64,000 bases of DNA from Lutibacter profundi (GCF_001543325.1 NZ_CP013355.1:1642001-1706000); one strand, 5' to 3'; shown: positions 36,314 to 45,862, numbered from the stretch's first letter. Numbers and translations: made by a program. The notes: generated by a model not told the origin, from the sequence alone.

Positions 36314-36643
36314 TTAGTGTTTAGTTTTTTGTGCTTTACTGTTAAATAAATCCTCAAATAATTGTTTTGCTTTACTCCAATTTTCTTGATTGATACAATA
36401 TTTTATTTTTGGTGGTTTCAACTCGCCTTGAATTAATCCTGCTGTTTTTAATTCTTTTAAATGTTGCGAAATAGTAGATTGTGCCAACGGTAATTCTTCC
36501 ACCAAGTCGCCCGTAAAACAACAAGATTCATTTTCCAATCTTTTTAAAATTGCAATACGAGTTGGATGCCCTAAAGCCTTAGCAAAACGAGCTAATTCTT
36601 CGGTATGATCCTTATATTCTATTTCTTTTAAATTTCTTTTCAT
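36314..36643 (-). CDS. arsR: ArsR-family repressor (module 1)
   Basis: A 109-residue winged-helix repressor. FAKALGHPTRIAILKRLE precedes the Cys pair in ESCCFTGDLVEELP; AQSTISQHLKELKTAGLIQ is the recognition helix and wing; another Cys is in IKYCINQ. The CC pair after the start of the helix-turn-helix is a plausible arsenite/antimonite site. It has boxes upstream of itself and upstream of the next gene, so it probably controls both. Confidence 0.92.
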   Translation of the reverse strand: MKRNLKEIEYKDHTEELARFAKALGHPTRIAILKRLENESCCFTGDLVEELPLAQSTISQHLKELKTAGLIQGELKPPKIKYCINQENWSKAKQLFEDLFNSKAQKTKH

Positions 36644-36650
36644 TTTTCCT

Positions 36651-36666
36651 ATCGCAAATATACGAT
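36651..36666 (-). promoter_or_regulatory. ArsR box and -7 element before arsR
   Basis: ATCGCAAATATACGAT on plus. Read on minus, the centre is TATATTTG, a perfect TAnnTTTG -7 element, so the operator covers the promoter. It starts eight bases before the arsR ATG. Confidence 0.75.
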
Positions 36667-36691
36667 TAATATTTTAATCAACTCTTCTTAA

Positions 36692-36723
36692 AAAGAATTC
36701 CTTGGTTATAAGAACCATTCTTT
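36692..36723 (-). terminator. possible weak terminator between the VIT and arsR genes
   Basis: On the minus strand AAAGAATGGTT can pair with AACC-bulge-AATTCTTT, followed by a short T run. The stem is interrupted, so this is tentative. Confidence 0.3.
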
Positions 36724-36769
36724 ACACTTGTTATTTAAAACATTTAGTTTTGAATTAAATTAATGTTTC

Positions 36770-37627
36770 TTAAATATTTACTCCAAATATTTGTTTTATG
36801 ATAGTCCCTATTCCAAAGGAAATTGCTGCTACTCCAATAGAAATAACAGCCATTTGTATAAATCTTTTTTTAAAAGATAGTATTTTAGCCACTGAAATAT
36901 AGTATGTATAGCCGGCAATAATTAATACTGTTGTTAATAGCATTAATCCTAATGCTAGGTATGGATTATCCAATATTAAATAAGGAGCAACTAAAAAAAC
37001 AACTGTAAGAATATATGATACTCCTGTATAAATTGCAGCTGTTATTGGATTTATCTTTTCATTTTCTTCCTCTTCTTTTGAAGATAAATAACCTGATGCC
37101 GCCATAGAAAGAGATGCTGCAAACCCCATAATAAGTCCAGTTGCACCAACTATTTTGTTATTTGAAAAAGCAAAGGTTAAACCCGCTAAAGTTCCTGTAA
37201 ATTCAACTAAAGCATCATTTAATCCTAATACAATAGATCCTGCATAGTTTAAACGATTATCATTTAAAATTCCTATTAATTTTTGTTCATGCTGAAGCTC
37301 TTCTTCTTGGATAGTTAGTGCTTCTGGGTATTTCTCTGCAATAGAACTGTAAAATTTACTTGCCTCACTTTCTCCCATTTCCATTAATCGCAATGAAAAT
37401 GATAGACCAAACATTTTAGCTAGCCAAACATATTTTTTTATTTTCCATTTATTTGGTTTTATTTCTTTTTTTGTAATTCCTTTCCAAAACTCATAATGGC
37501 TTAGTTCTTGACTAGAAATTTCATAAAGTATCTCAATATTTTTTTTATCTGTACTAATTTTAGCTAATTCGGCATAAATTAAATGTTCCGTTATTTCATT
37601 TTGTTGCTGCTTTACTATTTTATTCAT
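36770..37627 (-). CDS. ferritin-like/VIT1-CCC1 iron (manganese) exporter
   Basis: 285 residues. The first 130 form a rubrerythrin/ferritin-like helical domain with metal-ligand Glu/His in EITEHLIYAELAKIS, SSQELSHYEFWKGI and EEELQHEQKLI. The C-terminal part is a CCC1/VIT1 transporter with five helices (GLNDALVEFTGTLAGLTFAF). This domain order matches the MbfA/Er-VIT iron exporters that protect against iron and peroxide. It lies after the RND operon (108-base gap) and before arsR module 1. Substrate Fe2+ likely, Mn2+ possible. Confidence 0.88.
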   Translation of the reverse strand: MNKIVKQQQNEITEHLIYAELAKISTDKKNIEILYEISSQELSHYEFWKGITKKEIKPNKWKIKKYVWLAKMFGLSFSLRLMEMGESEASKFYSSIAEKYPEALTIQEEELQHEQKLIGILNDNRLNYAGSIVLGLNDALVEFTGTLAGLTFAFSNNKIVGATGLIMGFAASLSMAASGYLSSKEEEENEKINPITAAIYTGVSYILTVVFLVAPYLILDNPYLALGLMLLTTVLIIAGYTYYISVAKILSFKKRFIQMAVISIGVAAISFGIGTIIKQIFGVNI

Positions 37628-37735
37628 ATTGATATTCCTAATTTATTCTATTTCAATCTATATATTTTAAATATAGTTTAATTATTTTAGTATTTATAAA
37701 AAGATTGCTAATTAAAATATCTTCTACTAACCATT

Positions 37736-40700
37736 TTATGTGTCAACTGAATACGCATAAATAGGTACGTATATTAAGGTTAAAAGTGTTCCAATTAATA
37801 AGCCACCAATGGCAACATCAGCCAACGGACTTAATCGCTCTAACCCAACTGCGTGTTCTAGTGCTATTGGAATCATACCCGCAATAGTACCAAAAGCAGT
37901 CATTAGCACAGGACGAAAACGTACGCGTACACTCTCAATAGCACTTTCAAACGGTGTTTCTCCACTAGCACGGTGATGTTGATAAAAGTCTATCAGCAAT
38001 ACAGCATTTTTAATAATAATACCAAAGAGCAGTAAAATACCTAACAAACTTGGCATACAACTTGGTTTATGAAACAGCAACATTCCCCAAGCAGCACCTA
38101 TTAATGATAACGGCAGTACCAATATCATAATAAAACCCATTTTAACAGATTTGTAGATGGCTATTAAAACCATTAATAATAACACAATACCTAAAGCAAT
38201 GGCTTTCATCATTCTACCGAAACTATCATTTATGGTTTGAATATCACCTTCTTGTGTAACCACCACATCTTTTAAGTTTTTAATATTACTTAAAGCTGCA
38301 TCGGCATCATCTGTTAAATGTGTAATAGGGCGTTTGGCACGATAACCACTTACATCTACACTATACAACATTTTATCGCGTTCGATTTTAGCATAAGTGA
38401 GTTGTTTGGAAATTTTTGCTAACGACTCCAATGGAATTTCACCAAATTTTGATTGAATAGGCAATAAGCGCAAGGTTTGCTCATTTTGACTAAATTTTCC
38501 TTTTAGATACAGACGCACATATTGCGTATTCATAGATTGCAAATTGGCATTTAAGCCAACTACTTGACCCTTAACCGGAATTTGCATCGCTATTTGATAA
38601 GGTGTTAAACCATAACTCAAGGCTTTATTTTCATCAATATCCAATACGATTTCACTTACATCTTTATCCCAACTTGTAGAAACCGATGTTAAGCCTTTAA
38701 TAGAAGCAATTGCGGCACTTACTTGATGTGTTTTATCAGTTAATCCATCTACAACAGGTGATTTTAGACGAACTACTAACGGTGCTTTTACTGAGGATAA
38801 GGCTGTTGCACCAAAATCAAAAACATCATTGCGTTTTAGCCCTTCTAATTCTGAAAGTTTATCACGTAGAATATCTTCTATTTCCCACATCGTTAATTTT
38901 CTATGAAAACGATCTACACAGTTTATGGTAATGGTAGCTTCCGAAGGTAAATTTCCGCTACCTAAACTTAATACACCCGGTTCTGTTCCAAATGCCACAG
39001 AACTTTTATCTGCCCAATCTTGGGTATGCAACCAGGTTAAGAAGGGTGCCACTTTTTTCTCCGCACTATTTACAGTTTCATTCGCACTAAAGGCAATTTG
39101 TGCTTTAATAATTCCAGTATCCATTGGTGGCATAGCATCTTTACCAATGGTTGGCATAATACTACCCATACTTACTGCTAATAATACTACCACACCAACG
39201 GTTAATGCTAATCTTCTTAAAACTTTGCGTTTTCCGTTAGAAAACTTAATCACATTTACATAAGGTTCTACCAATCTTCCTATAGAATTATTATAAGCTT
39301 TGTCAAACCATAATTCTACTTTTGTTTTTCTAAACCCATTTTTATACAACACTTTTAATAATTGAGGAATAAATGTAATGGATATAAAAAATGATATTAC
39401 AAGCGCAATTATTAAGGTGAAAATTAAAGGTTTAAATATTTTTTCAGGAAACCCACCAATAAACATTAAAGGAAATATAATAGCAATGGTAGATATGGTT
39501 CCAGCAAAAACAGGGGCTATAACTTCTTTGGTTCCTTTAATAATGGCTGTTTCTAAATCTTCTTTTAGCTCGTTAAGATGCCGTTCAACATTTTCCAAAA
39601 CAACCACCGCATCATCGGTTAACATACCCAGCGCTAAAATAATAGCAGTATAAATAACGATATTTAGTTCGCCACCTGTTAACCAAATTACCGCCATAGT
39701 TGCAAAAAATACCATAGGTATTGATAAACCAGCCGCAATAATGGCTCTAAAATTTCCTAAGAAAAATAGCACCACAATAAGTGTAAAAATAATGGCATCT
39801 CGTAAAGCGTCTAGCATATTAGAGTTCGCTAATTCGATAAGGTTTCGTTGGGTATCCGAAATTTCAAATTTAATGTTTGGATATTGCGCCTCTAATTTTT
39901 TCATTTCAGCTCTGGCTGCCTTACTAACATCAAGCACACTTCCTCCAGGAGCACGTTGAATAGCTAGGGCAATAGCGGGTTTTGCATTGCCAATATAACC
40001 ACTGGTACGTTTTTTATACCCCCAAACAACATCCGCCACATCTTTTAACCGAACATTTGGCAAAATATGTATATTTTTAATTTTCTCTATTTCATCTTTC
40101 TCACCATAAAAAGTAATGGTATAAAAGCTATTTTCACCTTTAACAAACCCAATGGGCATATCTTTATTTAATACTTGAATTGCTTTTGATATGGATTCAA
40201 AATTTACATGATAGCGTTTCGCTTTAAACGGATCTACTTCAATGTTTACCGCACTTTCATATCCCCCAAACACTTCCACGTTTCCAATTTCAGGGTTACT
40301 CAACAAATAAGGCTTGATAAAACTCTCTGCTATTTTACTAATATCTGCAATATTTATGTCGCTGTTTTTAGGACTTAAAGAGATTACATCTACTGGTAAG
40401 GTAAAATCACCAGCCGTATAAATAGCTGGATTTACATTCGAAGGCAATTTTCCTTTTGCAATGGATAAGGCATTAGCCACATCAACAGCAGCAGCATTTA
40501 AATCCTTTTTATATCCAAAATCAGCTTTTACTATAGAGAAATTGGCAACGTTTACAGAACTTACATCTGTTACTAAACCCAATCTTGAAATTTCTTGTTC
40601 AATAGGTTTTGAAACCGTATTTGCTGCTACTTGTGCAGTAGCTCCAGGAACATTTGTAATAACAATGACCTGTGGTGGGTTAGCATCTGGAAATAGATTT

Positions 40701-40795
40701 TTTGGTAATGTAATTAAGGCTACTATGCCCATAATAAAGAAACCTGCTATGATGGCATATAGTGTATAAGGGCGTTTATAAAAATAGTTGAACAT
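37736..40795 (-). CDS. RND efflux permease (AcrB/CusA superfamily)
   Basis: A 1019-residue proton-driven inner-membrane pump with twelve helices and two large periplasmic loops. The proton-relay aspartates lie in GMLTDDAVVVLENVERHL, and the second half has GILLLFGIIIKNAVLLIDFY. The sequence does not carry an obvious CusA Met cluster, so a metal substrate is not implied; hydrophobic compounds are as likely. It follows the adaptor gene by three bases and ends the tolC-mfp-rnd operon regulated by the upstream TetR. The C-terminus YVPIYAYSVDT is rather short but normal for this subfamily. Confidence 0.92.
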   Translation of the reverse strand: MFNYFYKRPYTLYAIIAGFFIMGIVALITLPKNLFPDANPPQVIVITNVPGATAQVAANTVSKPIEQEISRLGLVTDVSSVNVANFSIVKADFGYKKDLNAAAVDVANALSIAKGKLPSNVNPAIYTAGDFTLPVDVISLSPKNSDINIADISKIAESFIKPYLLSNPEIGNVEVFGGYESAVNIEVDPFKAKRYHVNFESISKAIQVLNKDMPIGFVKGENSFYTITFYGEKDEIEKIKNIHILPNVRLKDVADVVWGYKKRTSGYIGNAKPAIALAIQRAPGGSVLDVSKAARAEMKKLEAQYPNIKFEISDTQRNLIELANSNMLDALRDAIIFTLIVVLFFLGNFRAIIAAGLSIPMVFFATMAVIWLTGGELNIVIYTAIILALGMLTDDAVVVLENVERHLNELKEDLETAIIKGTKEVIAPVFAGTISTIAIIFPLMFIGGFPEKIFKPLIFTLIIALVISFFISITFIPQLLKVLYKNGFRKTKVELWFDKAYNNSIGRLVEPYVNVIKFSNGKRKVLRRLALTVGVVVLLAVSMGSIMPTIGKDAMPPMDTGIIKAQIAFSANETVNSAEKKVAPFLTWLHTQDWADKSSVAFGTEPGVLSLGSGNLPSEATITINCVDRFHRKLTMWEIEDILRDKLSELEGLKRNDVFDFGATALSSVKAPLVVRLKSPVVDGLTDKTHQVSAAIASIKGLTSVSTSWDKDVSEIVLDIDENKALSYGLTPYQIAMQIPVKGQVVGLNANLQSMNTQYVRLYLKGKFSQNEQTLRLLPIQSKFGEIPLESLAKISKQLTYAKIERDKMLYSVDVSGYRAKRPITHLTDDADAALSNIKNLKDVVVTQEGDIQTINDSFGRMMKAIALGIVLLLMVLIAIYKSVKMGFIMILVLPLSLIGAAWGMLLFHKPSCMPSLLGILLLFGIIIKNAVLLIDFYQHHRASGETPFESAIESVRVRFRPVLMTAFGTIAGMIPIALEHAVGLERLSPLADVAIGGLLIGTLLTLIYVPIYAYSVDT

Positions 40796-40798
40796 AGC

Positions 40799-41857
40799 TT
40801 AGTTTTTTTGAGTTGTGATGTTTGTACCTCCCAAAAGTCTCAATAAAATATCCTGCTTGGCAACAATAATTTCTTTACCTACAATAGCTGGATTACTAAT
40901 TACAACCCCTTCTTCTCCTGATTGGATTATAGTTACAGGAATCGCTTTTGCCTTATCATTTTCTTTTGCTAACACAAAACTTTCTCCATCACGATTTAAA
41001 ATAGCATCAAAAGGTAATTTTATTGCTTCTCCTTTAAAAACAATAACATTAACTTCTATTCTATCGCCTGTTGTAAACCCTTTTGAGTTAACATATACTT
41101 TGTATTCTGCTAAGCTGTTAAAAGTGCTGTTTAATGCAATGGCCGAATAATTTTCATTTTTAAAATTAACGCCATATATAGTTAGATTTGTAGGAACTCT
41201 TAGTAGCAAATAAAAACCATTGGTAGCCCTAATAGTTGCCACAGGGTGCCCTGGTAAACACATGTCTCCCTTATTGACCAATGTTTTTGAAATAATACCA
41301 TCAACTGGTGACAAAATAGTAGAGTACGTTAGTGTATTAGCTACATTTATTTGATTTTGTTGTAAAGCATTTAATTTAGCTTTTAAAGTTTCTATGCTAC
41401 TTTCTTCTTTTTGATATTGTTCAATAGAAGCACCCTTAATAGCTAGTAATTCTTTAGTTCTTTGATGTGTTTCTTCTAAATTTTTAAGCGAAGTTTGAGT
41501 CGCTTTTATTTGTGATTTTAAACTAGCTGAGTTGGTTTGAATGGAAGTATTATCTAATCGTGCAATAATTGCTCCTTTTTTAACTTTTGTGCCACTTGGC
41601 TGTATAAAATTAACACGTGCTGTTACTTTTGATGATAAATTAACATCTTTATCATTTTCAGTTTGCGCTAAATAAGGAAGTGTTAAGGCTACCTCTTTTA
41701 ATTCAGGTTTAATGGTTGAAACTACAATACCATATTCTTTAGCTATTGGTAATGCGGCTTCTTTTCGTTTAGCATTTAGTACAGCAAAAATTGCTAAAAG
41801 TATAATTACAACTACTGCAATTATGCCTATTGTTTTTTTGTTTTTTATTGTTTTCAT
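40799..41857 (-). CDS. RND periplasmic adaptor (membrane fusion protein)
   Basis: 352 residues: an N-terminal membrane anchor (IIAVVVIILLAIFAVLN), lipoyl-like halves (FIQPSGTKVKKGAIIARLDN and STILSPVDGIISKTLVNKG), an alpha-helical hairpin between them (about 105-165), then beta-barrel and proximal domains. It joins the permease to TolC. It overlaps the TolC-like gene as ATGA and precedes the permease by three bases. Confidence 0.92.
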   Translation of the reverse strand: MKTIKNKKTIGIIAVVVIILLAIFAVLNAKRKEAALPIAKEYGIVVSTIKPELKEVALTLPYLAQTENDKDVNLSSKVTARVNFIQPSGTKVKKGAIIARLDNTSIQTNSASLKSQIKATQTSLKNLEETHQRTKELLAIKGASIEQYQKEESSIETLKAKLNALQQNQINVANTLTYSTILSPVDGIISKTLVNKGDMCLPGHPVATIRATNGFYLLLRVPTNLTIYGVNFKNENYSAIALNSTFNSLAEYKVYVNSKGFTTGDRIEVNVIVFKGEAIKLPFDAILNRDGESFVLAKENDKAKAIPVTIIQSGEEGVVISNPAIVGKEIIVAKQDILLRLLGGTNITTQKN

Positions 41858-43155
41858 TTTACTAAATTTTCAATGTTATTACCATAAATTACAGCCAACT
41901 TCATAAGTGTTTGCCATTTTTCAGCTTGTGCTTTGTATAATTTTGATTTTTCCAACACTAAATCGTCTTCATATTTTAAATAATCTTCAATAGATATTCT
42001 ATTTAATTGATAGCTTACTTTAGCTATATGTAAAATATTTTCTTTTTCTTTCACATTTTGTTGATACAGTCTTTCCGACTTATATAATAACTTTAGGCTA
42101 TTCTCTAATTGATTTACTTGTGATTTAAGTGATAATTCCAATCTAGAGAACTCATTTTGGGTAGATTTGTAGATTATTTTACTTTTTTTAATTTGAGTAT
42201 ATTGACTTTTATTAAAAAGAGGCATGCTTACTACTAAACCAAATGTGGTGTAATTTTCATCAATTGCAATATCATTATTATATGCATTTGCAAAGCTGTG
42301 ATTATAGTTTCCTCTAAGCAAAATAGATGGTAATAACTTTTCTTTTTCAGCTCTATAGTTTAATTTATCAGCAAAAACTTTTTGTTTTAAAGGTTCTAAT
42401 GCTTCCATAGCACTTGTATCTATACTTTTATTAATTTCAAGCATATCTACTGGGTTTTCCACTCTAATTCCTGTTAATGTTTCAATAGTTTCTATTATTT
42501 TCCCTCTATTAATAGCAATTTCATTTTTGGTAGCTTCTACTTGGTTTACTCCATTACTAATAATTAATAAACTTGAACCTGAAGCCCTTCCATTTTTTAC
42601 TTTTAAAGCAATTATTTCTTTCGTTTTTAAAAGTGATTGTTTTTTACTTTCAAGTGCTTCTGTTAAAGCTTTTATATATTGTAAATTAGCATTTGAGCTA
42701 ACTATAATAGCTTCATATTGTAATAAATTAATATGTTTTTTTGCCTTGGCAGATTGTTGCATATATTTCGCTTTACTTACCATAGTATAAATAGATTTTA
42801 TAAATACTGGCATTGAAATACTAATTCCTACTCTATATATTTCTTCACTAAATGGTTGAGGTATACTTTGGTTATTAACTAAAGGCATTAAATCATTTGG
42901 AGGTAGAGGTATTAACCCTGTTGGAACAGATGTATTATCATAAGTACCAAATGCAGTAATTTTGGGGAACAAAGCGCTATATGCTAATTGTTTTCCTGTT
43001 TTTGCTTTTTCAAATGCTAAAGCATCACCTTTTGTTTGTGGATGCTTTTTTAAAGCACTAAATAAATCTTGAATATTTGTAACTTTCTGAGCTTTAAGCA
43101 ACGGAGGGGTTACAAAAAACAGAATTAAAACTATTATTAAAATTTTATTTTTCAT
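41854..43155 (-). CDS. TolC-family outer-membrane efflux protein
   Basis: 433 residues with a signal peptide (hydrophobic, ending near LLKAQ) and two outer-membrane efflux repeats with long coiled-coil helices (YLKYEDDLVLEKSKLYKAQ). It forms the trimeric outer-membrane duct of the RND pump. First gene of tolC-mfp-rnd; an AAGTAAGTAAGTG tract sits in its 51-base leader behind tetR. Confidence 0.92.
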   Translation of the reverse strand: MKNKILIIVLILFFVTPPLLKAQKVTNIQDLFSALKKHPQTKGDALAFEKAKTGKQLAYSALFPKITAFGTYDNTSVPTGLIPLPPNDLMPLVNNQSIPQPFSEEIYRVGISISMPVFIKSIYTMVSKAKYMQQSAKAKKHINLLQYEAIIVSSNANLQYIKALTEALESKKQSLLKTKEIIALKVKNGRASGSSLLIISNGVNQVEATKNEIAINRGKIIETIETLTGIRVENPVDMLEINKSIDTSAMEALEPLKQKVFADKLNYRAEKEKLLPSILLRGNYNHSFANAYNNDIAIDENYTTFGLVVSMPLFNKSQYTQIKKSKIIYKSTQNEFSRLELSLKSQVNQLENSLKLLYKSERLYQQNVKEKENILHIAKVSYQLNRISIEDYLKYEDDLVLEKSKLYKAQAEKWQTLMKLAVIYGNNIENLVK

Positions 43156-43206
43156 TTCTAATTATTTATGTTTGTGAACACTTACTTACTTATTTGTGTA
43201 AATTTT

Positions 43207-43797
43207 TTAATATTTTAATATGCGCTCTAAAAGCACAAACATTTTATTACAAAACGCTTCATGATTAAAGTCCTTTTTATTTAAAACCAGTTCAATGTTT
43301 AATATTATAGGAATTCCCATATAAATGGTAGCAAAATCATTTACATCAATATTTTTATTCCACAAACCATGTGAAATTCCTTCTTGAACAATTTGAATTA
43401 GTAAAAGTTTTTGTGATTTTAAAATTTGTAAAAGTTTTTCTTTTAATTCTGAGTCGTTTGCATGTGTAGCTTCAGTAAATAGTAAAATAGTGATACCCTT
43501 ATTATGAATTAAATACTTAATTTGTTTACAAAAAAACGTAAATAACTTAATAGATGGTACCATGTTTGAATTGGCAACCTCTTTTTGATTTACAACTAAA
43601 TTATTATAAACATCTTTAATTATTGATAAAAGAATACCTCTTTTACTTTTAAAATGTCTGTAAATAGCTCCTTCACTAACTCCAACCTTTGCTGCTAAAT
43701 TTTTTATGGAAAGTTTTGCTAAACCTTCATTTGAAATTATATCTAAAGTAGCTTCTTTTATTTGAGCTTGCCTGGTTTCAGTACTTAATCTTAACAT
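43207..43797 (-). CDS. TetR-family repressor of the RND operon
   Basis: A 196-residue regulator. The N-terminal helix-turn-helix (IKEATLDIISNEGLAKLSI and KVGVSEGAIYRHFKSK) is canonical; the C-terminal ligand domain is divergent. I chose ATG 43797; a TTG four codons upstream falls in the operator. It lies directly upstream of tolC-mfp-rnd and has a promoter/operator overlapping dyad, so autoregulation and control of the pump are likely. Confidence 0.92.
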   Translation of the reverse strand: MLRLSTETRQAQIKEATLDIISNEGLAKLSIKNLAAKVGVSEGAIYRHFKSKRGILLSIIKDVYNNLVVNQKEVANSNMVPSIKLFTFFCKQIKYLIHNKGITILLFTEATHANDSELKEKLLQILKSQKLLLIQIVQEGISHGLWNKNIDVNDFATIYMGIPIILNIELVLNKKDFNHEAFCNKMFVLLERILKY

Positions 43798-43812
43798 AAC
43801 AGCATACAAGTA

Positions 43813-43858
43813 TGTAAGTAATCGCTTACAAAAGTATTGTAATAATTACAATTCACAA
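43813..43858 (-). promoter_or_regulatory. tetR promoter with overlapping operator
   Basis: On minus: TTG (43858-43856), 19 bases, TACTTTTG (43836-43829), a full -33/-7 match. The dyad TGTAAG-N6-CTTACA (43813-43830) starts at the last -7 bases and covers the start site. Confidence 0.7.
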
Positions 43859-43879
43859 AATAATACATAAAAATTTATT

Positions 43880-44851
43880 TTAATAATACTTTTTCTTTAA
43901 CCAAAAAGAAACTCGCACTAATAAAATCAATGCAGGGACTTCAACCAAAGGCCCAATAACACCAGTAAATGCTTGTCCTGAGTTTAAACCGAAAACAGCA
44001 ATGGATACCGCAATAGCTAATTCAAAATTATTTCCTGCTGCTGTAAATGCAACTGCTGCTGTTTTATCATATTCTGCACCCATTGCTTTGGTAAAGAAAA
44101 ATCCAATAATGAACATTAAGCTAAAATAAATAAGTAATGGCACTGCTATTATTAATACATCCATAGGTATTTTAACAATTAACTCGCCTTTTAGAGAAAA
44201 CATAACTACAATAGTAAATAATAAGGCAATAAGAGTTAATGGTGAAATAGTAGGAATAAATTTTTTGGTATACCACTCTTCTCCTTTTAGTTTAACTAAA
44301 ATCATTCTGCTTAAAATTCCTAAAACAAAAGGTAACCCTAAATAGATAGCTACACTCTCCGCAATGGTTGCAATAGATATATCAACAATAGCTCCTTCAA
44401 ACCCAAAGTAAGGTGGTAATACTGTTATAAACAACCAGGCATAAAAACTATATGCAAAAACTTGAAAAATACTATTTAACGCAACTAATCCTGCTCCATA
44501 TTCACTACTTCCCTCTGCAAGATCATTCCAAACTAAAACCATAGCAATACAACGAGCCAACCCTATTAAAATTAGCCCTACCATATATTCTGGGTAATCT
44601 TGCAAAAAAGTAAGCGCAAGTATAAACATAAGTACTGGTCCTATTATCCAGTTCAATACTAAAGAAATAGCTAAAATTTTTACATTTTGAAATACTTTTG
44701 GCAATAGTGCATAATTAACTTTGGCTAAAGGTGGGTACATCATCACAATTAAACCAATTGCTATTGGAATATTGGTAGAGCCACTATTAAATGAATTAAT
44801 AAGGGTTGGAAATGAAGGTAAAAAATAACCTATTCCAACACCCAGAGCCAT
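43880..44851 (-). CDS. acr3: ACR3-family arsenite efflux permease, N-terminus out of frame
   Basis: Exports As(OH)3 and related antimonite. The open frame from ATG 44851 gives 323 residues with the family motifs [18 protein letters not shown] (conserved Cys) and [14 protein letters not shown]. Full ACR3 proteins are about 345. The frame continues upstream without a usable start: it reads [17 protein letters not shown], the normal ACR3 N-terminus, back to an A8 run (44897-44904). A well-placed ATG at 44916, six bases after the arsenate reductase stop, reads MTTIK and would enter that frame if the run had nine A. The start is therefore uncertain: slippage, a real one-base deletion or a base-calling error. 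Confidence 0.88.
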   Translation of the reverse strand: MALGVGIGYFLPSFPTLINSFNSGSTNIPIAIGLIVMMYPPLAKVNYALLPKVFQNVKILAISLVLNWIIGPVLMFILALTFLQDYPEYMVGLILIGLARCIAMVLVWNDLAEGSSEYGAGLVALNSIFQVFAYSFYAWLFITVLPPYFGFEGAIVDISIATIAESVAIYLGLPFVLGILSRMILVKLKGEEWYTKKFIPTISPLTLIALLFTIVVMFSLKGELIVKIPMDVLIIAVPLLIYFSLMFIIGFFFTKAMGAEYDKTAAVAFTAAGNNFELAIAVSIAVFGLNSGQAFTGVIGPLVEVPALILLVRVSFWLKKKYY

Positions 44852-44921
44852 AGCAACAAATATCCATAAAGTTAAATAACTATCGAGAAAATTTAATTTT
44901 TTTTGATTGTTGTCATTGAAA

Positions 44922-45539
44922 TTAATTTATTTTAATTTGTGAAAAAACATATAACATTTCAACTGCAATTTGATTACTTCGTTCTTGGTATTTTTCCTTT
45001 TGCTGGGGTGTATTGTCAAATTCCTTTGGATCTTCATATTCTATAGGGATACGTTTTTCTGCTCCAGGAATAAAAGGACAATTGGCATTGGCATGTGAAC
45101 ATGTCATGATTGCAGCAAATTTATTTTTAGGATTGAATAAATTGTCAAATATTTTAGAAAACCCGATAACAGGATGTTCATTTTCAGCATATTTAATGCT
45201 ATATACTTTATTCCCACTTTCAGATAATTTATTAATCTCAAACCCTACCTGTTCTAATGTTTGCACAATTATTGGATACAATGTAGTAGCTTCAGTACCT
45301 CCAGAATAGCAATGTACATTTTTTACGTTAAAATAATGTGCAACTGCTTGTGCCCAAACTTGTGATAAATGACTCCTTCTTGAATTATGTGTACAAATAA
45401 AGTTTAAATTAACATTTTTATTTTCTGAAACCTTTGATTGTATATAATTAATTAGAGGTTGTAAAATTTGCTTCCTCTCGTTAGAGATTTTTTTAGTTTT
45501 TAAAAAATCAATTGTATTTTTTATTTTTTTTAACAGCAT
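44922..45539 (-). CDS. arsC: arsenate reductase, thioredoxin-coupled low-molecular-weight phosphatase type
   Basis: 205 residues. The P-loop [14 protein letters not shown] has the CX5R catalytic Cys49, and later [14 protein letters not shown] gives the Cys-x6-Cys pair, the same triple-Cys relay as Staphylococcus and Bacillus ArsC, which use thioredoxin. It is longer by about 45 N-terminal residues (helical). It overlaps arsR by ten bases (ATGCTGTTAA) and is followed by ACR3. Other low-molecular-weight phosphatase activity is less likely given the context. Confidence 0.9.
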   Translation of the reverse strand: MLLKKIKNTIDFLKTKKISNERKQILQPLINYIQSKVSENKNVNLNFICTHNSRRSHLSQVWAQAVAHYFNVKNVHCYSGGTEATTLYPIIVQTLEQVGFEINKLSESGNKVYSIKYAENEHPVIGFSKIFDNLFNPKNKFAAIMTCSHANANCPFIPGAEKRIPIEYEDPKEFDNTPQQKEKYQERSNQIAVEMLYVFSQIKIN

Positions 45540-45862
45540 TGTATCTTAGAATTGTTATATTCATTAAAAAATGAGATAAAAAGTTGTTTAAATTCTTCCC
45601 AAACTTTTTCATCAATACAATAGCAAACACTTGTTCCTTCAATTGTTCCTTTAATTAAACCAACATTTTTTAGCTCTTTTAGGTGTTGTGAAGTTGTAGA
45701 TTGAGCCAAGCCTATTTCAAGAGCCAAGTCTCCACAAACACAGGTATTTAATTTAAATAACTGTTGTAAAATAGCTATTCTGGCAGGATGTGCAAAAGCT
45801 TTTGCAGCCTGTGAAATTTTATTTTGTTCTTCGTTAAATTTTTCAAATTTTGTAATACCCAT
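45530..45862 (-). CDS. arsR: ArsR-family repressor (module 2)
   Basis: 110 residues from ATG 45862; the frame is open to 45970, but that stretch covers the operator. The Cys signature NTCVCGDLALEIG in the recognition region is the classic As(III)/Sb(III) site (CVC). AQSTTSQHLKELKNVGLIKG is the DNA-reading helix. More Cys follow in CYCIDEK and the terminal CC. It controls the arsR-arsC-acr3 operon through the 24-base dyad 8 bases upstream. Confidence 0.93.
   Translation of the reverse strand: MGITKFEKFNEEQNKISQAAKAFAHPARIAILQQLFKLNTCVCGDLALEIGLAQSTTSQHLKELKNVGLIKGTIEGTSVCYCIDEKVWEEFKQLFISFFNEYNNSKIQCC

Noticed and set aside
39378-40769. Long open frames antisense to the RND permease gene.
   Set aside because: They mirror the codon pattern of the real gene and resemble no known protein.
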